A stretch of DNA of 64,000 nucleotides from Ulota crispa (lineage: Eukaryota > Streptophyta > Bryopsida > Orthotrichales > Orthotrichaceae): contig OY987243.1 in NCBI GenBank assembly GCA_963920765.1, positions 22,625,419 to 22,689,418 on the forward strand, read 5' to 3'. This document shows positions 59,229-64,000 of the stretch, piece by piece. Both the position numbers and the translations under genes were made by a program. Below the pieces are notes generated by a model that ran no database searches, was not told where the DNA came from, and saw only the letters and a list, made by a program, of their open reading frames with translations. The stretch's first letter is position 1. Each line of letters starts with the position of its first letter.

Positions 59229-59956
59229 ATATTTCAAGCTCAAGCTTCTCGCTAAGCAAGCTATTTCACGTGATGACCTACCCCCTTTCCTGTCTTCCTG
59301 GCAAGATAGTAGTTCCTCCAAATATATGTTTATAGCTACTCAGTACCAAAACTTCACCACAGCACATTTGGCTAGTAATTGGTTGGTATTTGGACCGTGG
59401 TGTTGAATTCATGCACCCTTCAGAATTGCAATTGCGTAAATCGCTTGAAGAGGTTGGGGCGGTGGACTTAGATAGTAGTGAGTTTAAGGGGTTGGATAAT
59501 GCGGCAAGAGCCAAAGCTATAGAGAAGAGGGCAAAACTAGATTCAAAGAAGGAGCTAAAACATGCCAGCATTGTTGTCCATAAGGCTGCCAAAGAGGCTA
59601 AGAAAATCAAGAAAGCCAAAGAAAAGGCTGCTGAAAAAGAGAAGGGACATAAACCAAGAAGCAAGGCTGCAAAGGTGGCGGTCCCGATCGCGCCTGATCT
59701 AGCTGCGGTTCCGGTGGCGGGTACCTCCAACGTAAAAATCCGGTCTTAGAGCAGTTTGAAGAAGAAAAGTGTCGCCATTGATTTGACTGATGAGGCAGAG
59801 ATTCTTCTTGGAGGTTCAGACATCATTGTTGTTGACGACATTTTTGATGTTGTCATGGATGACATGATCATCAATGCCTCTATTTCTGATGTTGTGGAAG
59901 AGATGGATTGTGAGGGCCCAAATAGTTACACCAAAATTTTGCAGTTCTTACCGAAG
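59229..59956 (+). pseudogene. Exon with Lys/Ala-rich basic region and acidic stretch
   Basis: The frame YFKLKLLAKQAISRDDLPPF … FTTAHLASNW shifts one base near 59,382 into LDRGVEFMHPSELQLRK. It then enters a strongly charged Lys/Ala helix at 59,490–59,690 (KEAKKIKKAKEKAAEKEK), a likely nuclear-localisation and coiled-coil segment. A second shift near 59,745 leads to an acidic stretch (DLTDEAEILL, VVDDIFDVVMDDMI) that ends at CCGAAG|GTGATA. Confidence 0.6.
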
Positions 59957-60089
59957 GTGATAATTTCCCCCCTTTATTGTTTGCTTTTAATAGCATCTGC
60001 AACTAGTCATAGCTCGCAATTACTCTAATCTTCCTATTAATGTTTAGAAGAATGATATTGTTAATTATAATCATGGGATGATGTTGCAG

Positions 60090-60404
60090 GTTGCCAAAGG
60101 CAAGGATCAGTTCTACGAGGGGAAGGTGGACACGGATGTTCTTGTCGACCTTGTACTTGTTGATTGCCCGAAGAACCTAACTGTTCCTGGGATCTCTGCA
60201 CCGGCAATAGATATACCCTTCTGGAATTTGGACAAGGAGTTTGACCTAATGAACGCTACTTTTGCCTTTGTTGAAAAGCTCCTCCATGACAATGGTGCTG
60301 TTATAATGGTGCACTCCTACAGCAAAACCTCTAATGCTTGCATTGCTGGCATGGTTATCTTCCCCGACATGACGACAACTCGACAAACTCGATGTCACAA
60401 ATAG
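60090..60404 (+). pseudogene. Exon with motif IV-like DCPK
   Basis: Acceptor GATGTTGCAG. The open frame reads VDTDVLVDLVLVDCPKNLTV, FWNLDKEFDLMNATFAFVEK, LLHDNGAVIMVHSY. The strand–D-x-P-(Y/K) corner followed by W-x-x-D, a helix and G-x-x-x-x-hydrophobic strand is the arrangement around motif IV of N6/N4 DNA methyltransferases, where D-P-P-Y binds the target base. Here the motif is D-C-P-K. After ~60,365 the text (ATGACGACAACTCGACAAAC) no longer looks like the family. Confidence 0.6.
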
Positions 60405-60905
60405 ACAAGAGACCCTCCGTCCGTTTAGTAAAGCCAACTTTAAAGTTGATTTTTAAATAAAGCATTTTCTATTTCTAATCTTGACATATTAATGTTTCAT
60501 TTTATTAAAGTATCTCAATTTTATATACACTTATTAAAATCTACAATTTGGATCATATTTAAAGTAGATTGAAATAATTATCTCAGCTTTTAAAAAGGGC
60601 CTTATTAGACAAAATCATCACTCATACTTGACACTTGTCATGTGCAACATCAGACGTCAAACAAACAACACGACAACCAAACCCCAAAACATGTCCGACA
60701 AGACAACTCTGATTGCTGGGCTGTGCAAAACACCTGGGATGACCTTGCAAAAGAAATGGGAAACGATGAATCACTTGCACTTGACTTCAGCTCTTGATAC
60801 ATCCTCCACTATGATTTTTATATGCTTCGTTTTTTTGTTATGGTCACTAACCTTCATGCACTTGCTGTTTATTGATGGGAGGTTTTGAATTCTTTTTGGT
60901 TGCAG
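60405..60905 (+). other. Intron or inserted AT-rich DNA
   Basis: Between the motif IV exon and the next supported exon. AT-rich at 60,420–60,610. The 86-codon frame at 60,628–60,888 is unrecognised. The exon expected here by comparison with other methyltransferases (target-recognition part) seems damaged or replaced. Confidence 0.4.
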
Positions 60906-61179
60906 ACCCAAAAGTTTGGTGTTTCTTTATTGGTAAAAGATCTTGGTGAAGACAAATTCTCGGCTTTCTCCTTCAATTTGACAGTGTTGATGGAGAAGAT
61001 GGGTGTTGCTGTCGAAGATGATCACATGCCAACTAATTTTGTTGGCAAAAATCACTTGACGCTTAATGTGAACACCCCTTGAAGGGGCCCTAGAGAGAAA
61101 GGCGCTCTCTTTTATCAGCTTCTTATAGAAGCTGGTTCAGCTATTGGAGATGTTGTTGTGGACTGCATTGCCTCAACTG
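60906..61179 (+). pseudogene. Exon leading to motif I
   Basis: Acceptor TTGCAG. It reads TQKFGVSLLVKDLGEDKFSA … TLNVNTP, a TGA at 61,079–61,081, then RGPREKGALFYQLLIEAGSA and VVVDCIASTG. The stop sits where Arg is likely (CGA to TGA). The segment R-x-x-R-E-K … L-I-E … G-D-V-V-V-D corresponds to the conserved approach to motif I (P-x-x-L-I … G-D-x-V-L-D-P-F). Donor CTG|GTAAGT. Confidence 0.65.
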
Positions 61180-61270
61180 GTAAGTTTCCTTGCTATATCA
61201 TACTTGATTATTCTATTTGAATGAAGCTCCTTATCTTTTTTAGAGTCATCATTGGATTTCATTTCTGCAG

Positions 61271-61476
61271 GTGCGTCCATCAAAGCCTGCCATGCAAGTG
61301 GACGCAATATTCTAGCATTAGAGGCGGGCGGCGCTATTTTCAAGGGTGTTTTAAAACCTATGATTTGCCCTGCACCTGCTCCCACTAATGTTCCTGCTCA
61401 AATGGAAGTAACTCCTGCATCATTGACATCTCAGGACCCAGAGGCCGGTCCTATTATTGCCATGGAGTTTCAATGA
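61271..61476 (+). pseudogene. Exon completing motif I and C-terminal part
   Basis: Acceptor TTTCTGCAG. In phase with the previous exon it gives STG-ASIKACHASGRNILALEA, GGAIFKGVLKPM, then a Pro-rich tail to TGA. The pattern G-A-S-x-x-A-C-x-x-x-G-R-x-x-x-x-x-E matches motif I and its following helix and strand (G-T-x-x-x-A-x-x-x-x-R-x-x-x-G-x-E) in N6/N4 methyltransferases. Confidence 0.7.
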
Positions 61477-61579
61477 AAGACTAGAGTTTGTAAGTAAGTT
61501 CAATTCTTAAATTCCTACCTTACTTGCTTAACATGCACAAGTGTATTAGCCTAACACTTTCGGCGTCCTTTTTATTCAG

Positions 61580-61847
61580 CCAAGCAAGGATGAAGAGGAA
61601 GAAGAAGTCTTTGGGCAAGTCCAACTCGCCTGCATGGATTAGTCTGGATGAGACTATCTTCTACCTAGATTATGCACAGAAAATGGGCAATGCATATGCG
61701 GTTTATGGTGTTAAGAAGCCTTTATTGTTTGCTCCTAAGCACTCTAGTGGCGTCTTAGAGTTCATGGATGTGATGGTAGCGGTAGGATAAGGATCATCTG
61801 TGGACCCTTCTGATATTACTTCTGACGATGAGAGTAGTCAGGGTTAG
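61580..61847 (+). pseudogene. Possible last exon
   Basis: An acceptor CTTTTTATTCAG follows a GTAAGTAAG donor-like site near 61,491. Two frames look coding in turn: PSKDEEEEEVFGQVQLACMD, and WISLDETIFYLDYAQKMG … FAPKHSSGVLEFMDVMVA then (after TAA) GSSVDPSDITSDDESSQG to TAG at 61,845–61,847. It is acidic at both ends. The frame switch suggests an indel. Confidence 0.45.
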
Positions 61848-61968
61848 CATTTTTGTACTCATGCGCTTTGGGTACATTATCATTTTTTGTATCGGTTTAT
61901 ATATGTCATGTATTTTTGCTTGGATTTGTTTGATTTCACCCATCTCCAGCAAACTTATTTTGATCATC

Positions 61969-62155
61969 CCTAAACCCTTTTTTATTAATAGTGTGTTTCT
62001 TTACTGACTACGTCTCTTCACCCTAAGCCGACCACTGCAAATCCCTAAACCCTAAACCATCTTTGCAATTTACACCCTAAATTAGCTCCGTCTTGACCAC
62101 CATGCTTCTACGGTGATAGGTGTGCGGCTTATCTTGGTCACCCTAAACCCATGGT
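61969..62155. repeat. Cluster of CCCTAAA telomere-like motifs
   Basis: CCCTAAACCC occurs near 61,973, 62,043 (two full plant-type units, CCCTAAACCCTAAACC) and 62,141, with CACCCTAAAT near 62,075. It lies just inside the right end of the large transposon. Possible telo-box regulatory cluster or captured sequence. Confidence 0.5.
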
Positions 62156-62230
62156 AATAGGACCTCCCTATAAATTTTAAGGTCCAAAACTAACTGCTCA
62201 CAGGCTCACATGCTCACCTCCTAGCAACCC
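62149..62230 (-). repeat. Right terminal inverted repeat region
   Basis: On the minus strand it starts GGGTTGCTAGGAGGTGAGCA, continues in GTGAGC words and reaches GGTCCTATTACCATGG. It matches the left end in order of parts. Directly outside is the 13-bp duplicate at 62,231–62,243. Confidence 0.65.
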
Positions 62231-62243
62231 TAGTTTGATAACC

Positions 62244-63160
62244 CGTGTGGCTTAAGAGATATAAAGCATTTGAAGGTAATACAACAAGTTATTTTGACCT
62301 TTGTCTCCAAATTCTCAAGTCACTTTGACCACATACTGTAAACAATTGCACCATGGATATGGGAGAGATTTGTCTAACATGCTCTAAATTATGTTAGACA
62401 TATTTTCACAAGTTTTCATGACCAAAATTCTCATGATATGAAGGTTTTTTTCAAACTAGACTTATGATGGTGATTTTTGAAAATTGAAAGATGCCAATGG
62501 CGGATTGGAAGGTTTTGATTGTATTGACAACCACACAAAAATATTCAAAAAACAAATCAAATTCCTTTTAGCTATTGCAATTCAAAAATTAGTGTATTTA
62601 TCAAATACAAAAATGAATTTATCTAGTAAACTACTGCTTTTGGAACATTCAAGTGAAGGGTCATGCCTTCATTGGTGGCCCTTGAGAGAAGTCAACAAAA
62701 TTTGGCATGCTTAGCCTGTCCTTTGAACACCAATAACTTTTGAATTGTGAAATCCAAGTTTAATAAAAATTGTACCCCCGCATAGCGCTTGCAAAACTTT
62801 ATTCTAGAATAAACTTCAAATAAATTGATCAAAAATCCCAATAGAATATGCCTGCCTAAAATCCATTTTTTCCTCCATATGGACAGTAGGCTTTGAGGGC
62901 TTCAAAAAATCCCACTTGGGGGAAAGGAACTAGAGCGTCCGGAGACGTGGTGCTGGTTTCTTTGAGGGATTAACCCTATTCCCTTTATCCAAAAGTGGAG
63001 GACATGGGAACCTACTCTTGGAACCAAGTTTTTTTTTTGCACTGTAGATGAACATGAAGAAGCCTCTATGCGCATCCAAGAATGGAGGAATTGTAGAGGG
63101 ACGCAGATGCATCAGCCAATACCAAAGAAAGAAAAAGCAAATTTGATTTCATGCAACCAG

Positions 63161-63162
<2 letters not shown>
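62244..63162. other. No gene seen; possible degenerate TTAA-family ends
   Basis: AT-rich. GCCTGTCCTTTGAACACC near 62,715 and TGGACAGTAGGCTTTGAGGG near 62,880 resemble subterminal words of the TTAA family but the TTAA itself is gone. No gene recognised. Confidence 0.35.

Positions 63163-63188
<26 letters not shown>
63163..63188. repeat. Poly(A) tract
   Basis: About 26 A residues, 30 bp before a second transposon-like terminus. It may be the tail of a plus-strand retroposon whose body I could not define. Confidence 0.6.
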
Positions 63189-63193
<5 letters not shown>

Positions 63194-63212
63194 ATTGAAA
63201 CATGACTATACA

Positions 63213-63270
63213 AGCAAGGTTGCTAAAATGTGAGCAGGGAGCAATGAGCAGTGAGTGTTGAGCGGTGGGC
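63213..63270 (+). mobile_element. Second GTGAGC-rich terminus, element leaves the window
   Basis: AAGGTTGCTAAAATGTGAGC, then AGGGAGCAATGAGCAGTGAG and TTGAGCGGTGGGC. It resembles the ends of the large transposon (GGTTGCTAGGAGGTGAGC) in left-end orientation. It is probably the start of another member whose remainder lies beyond 64,000, or a solitary end. Confidence 0.5.
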
Positions 63271-64000
63271 AAACTTTTCATGAAAATTGAGAAATTGAAA
63301 CTAATATTTTGGTGATTTTTATACGTTTGTAAATATGCAAAAATGTCACTACATGAATAGAAATTTTGGATGATATTTGAAATTTATCCATTGATACAAA
63401 TGAATGAAAAACAATACCAAATGAATGAAAATGCAATGGATGAATGTAGATGAAAATAGGACAACAATTATGATGAAAACGCATTTAAGAAGATACATTA
63501 TAAAAGCAAGCAAGGGAGACTACTCAAAATCAGAAAATACAAAATTTCATTGATACCCACTTTTTGAAAGAAAAAAAATCAAGTATAAGATTTCTTGCAT
63601 TACTAACAATTTCAAAAAAACAATATCTAAAAATAGATTTACATTGAACCTTTCAAATATTACTATTATACTTTTGTTATACTCTCAATTCAAAAGAATC
63701 CAAAATCCTTAATTTTTAATTTGCAATGTTGAACACGTTCAAATTTTGAGGATACAAGTCTATAATAATAGCAATGAAATAAATATTATAATCTCAATAA
63801 GAAGAAATTTGAATTTATATCTCAAGTTTTACAATGAAAGTACACTTTTTAATTACCTCTTCAATACTTTTGAATGTTGATATAGTATTTCATTTAATAG
63901 ATTGTAAACATTTTGGAACAAATTTTGAACATATATTTAATCAAAAAATAATTTTTGGTGAAAAACTTCAAAATTGAATAAACTTGTAAAATCATTAGAA
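63271..64000. other. No gene seen
   Basis: Very AT-rich to the window edge. If the terminus at 63,213 is real this is its interior. Confidence 0.4.

Larger units (their letters stand above)
52217..61847 (+). pseudogene. ParB-like/DNA methyltransferase fusion gene, decayed
   Basis: A gene of at least ten coding pieces. After an acidic N-terminal region comes a ParB/sulfiredoxin-like segment (LYVCDGNHRRLAWM), a long helical region, a Lys/Ala-rich basic stretch, an acidic stretch, and a methyltransferase-like part with motif IV-like LVLVDCPK first and motif I-like VVDCIASTGASIKACHASGR later. That motif order (IV before I) is the beta class of N6-adenine/N4-cytosine DNA methyltransferases (PF01555 type). 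Several introns are GT–AG with preserved phase. In-frame stops near 58,160 and 61,078 and single-base frameshifts near 53,117, 58,842 and 59,382 break this copy. Both catalytic motifs are degenerate relative to DPPY and DPFxGxG, so activity is doubtful. Product if intact: a nuclear DNA-modifying or DNA-marking protein of the transposon. Confidence 0.65.
44498..62243. mobile_element. 17.7-kb Mutator-like transposon with methyltransferase cargo
   Basis: The element proper is 44,511–62,230. A perfect 13-bp direct repeat, TAGTTTGATAACC, lies at 44,498–44,510 and 62,231–62,243, as expected of a target-site duplication (Mutator-like elements usually give 8–11 bp; neighbouring identity may add bases). 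Just inside are inverted ends: TGCTACTGAGAGAGCAGCGA on the left and, on the opposite strand, TGCTAGGAGGTGAGCATGTG on the right. Both continue in GTGAGC-type words. Further in, GGTCCTATTACC(G/A)TGG occurs at 44,677–44,692 and, inverted, at 62,149–62,164. Inside are a decayed MULE transposase (minus) and a ParB–DNA methyltransferase gene (plus), transcribed outward from a common centre. Everything coding that I can name in the window lies between these ends. Confidence 0.75.

Noticed and set aside
59278..59730. 150-codon minus-strand frame
   Set aside because: Antisense of the Lys/Ala-rich exon of the methyltransferase gene; Ala/Leu richness is a mirror effect.
44498..62243. hAT element
   Set aside because: hAT elements give 8-bp duplications and have a different transposase; the duplication here is longer and the transposase is of MULE type with a SWIM finger.

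Overview
The window looks like nuclear DNA from a eukaryote, most plausibly a land plant with a large repeat-rich genome. It is AT-rich, has GT–AG introns, miniature inverted-repeat elements, A-tailed retroposon-like repeats and plant-type CCCTAAA motifs. No rRNA, intact tRNA, organelle or bacterial gene clusters were seen. The only coding sequence I can name belongs to a decayed transposon, so I do not assign a species. All similarity statements come from reading the sequence and remembering protein families; no search was run.

Region by region. 280–835 is one copy of a dispersed repeat whose inverted partner lies at 15,612–16,165. 1,850–7,220 is a chain of six consecutive ~900-bp palindromes. 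7,660–33,200 and 41,900–44,450 are AT-rich and carry many non-autonomous elements: a family ending in TTAA plus CCCTAAAGGAC-like termini, a TA-flanked family ending in AGGTAGG, a family ending in GCATCTCCA, large foldbacks and a retroposon-like family with an A-rich tail. 33,300–39,900 is clearly richer in GC and holds the few unrecognised reading frames that could be host exons on the minus strand.

The main object is 44,511–62,230. It appears to be one mobile element of about 17.7 kb, bounded by a perfect 13-bp direct repeat (44,498–44,510 and 62,231–62,243) and by related inverted ends rich in GTGAGC. It carries two genes that point away from a shared central region of about 2.7 kb. On the minus strand (49,488–45,360) is a fossil Mutator-type transposase: FAR1-like start, Cys/His zinc-binding region, MULE core and a C-terminal SWIM finger. 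On the plus strand (52,217–61,847) is a multi-exon gene joining a ParB/sulfiredoxin-like domain to a beta-class N6-adenine/N4-cytosine DNA methyltransferase-like domain, which is a pairing familiar from phages.

Both genes carry in-frame stops, and the methyltransferase gene also carries single-base frameshifts, so this copy is dead or the assembly has errors. Several stops fit CGA-to-TGA change, as expected from deamination of methylated DNA. The large methyltransferase-gene intron holds a GC-rich minisatellite with ~97- and ~148-bp spacing, itself split by a 2.1-kb AT-rich insert carrying a tRNA-like B box. The working hypothesis is a large MULE that carried its own prokaryote-derived DNA-modification protein, perhaps to mark or protect its DNA.
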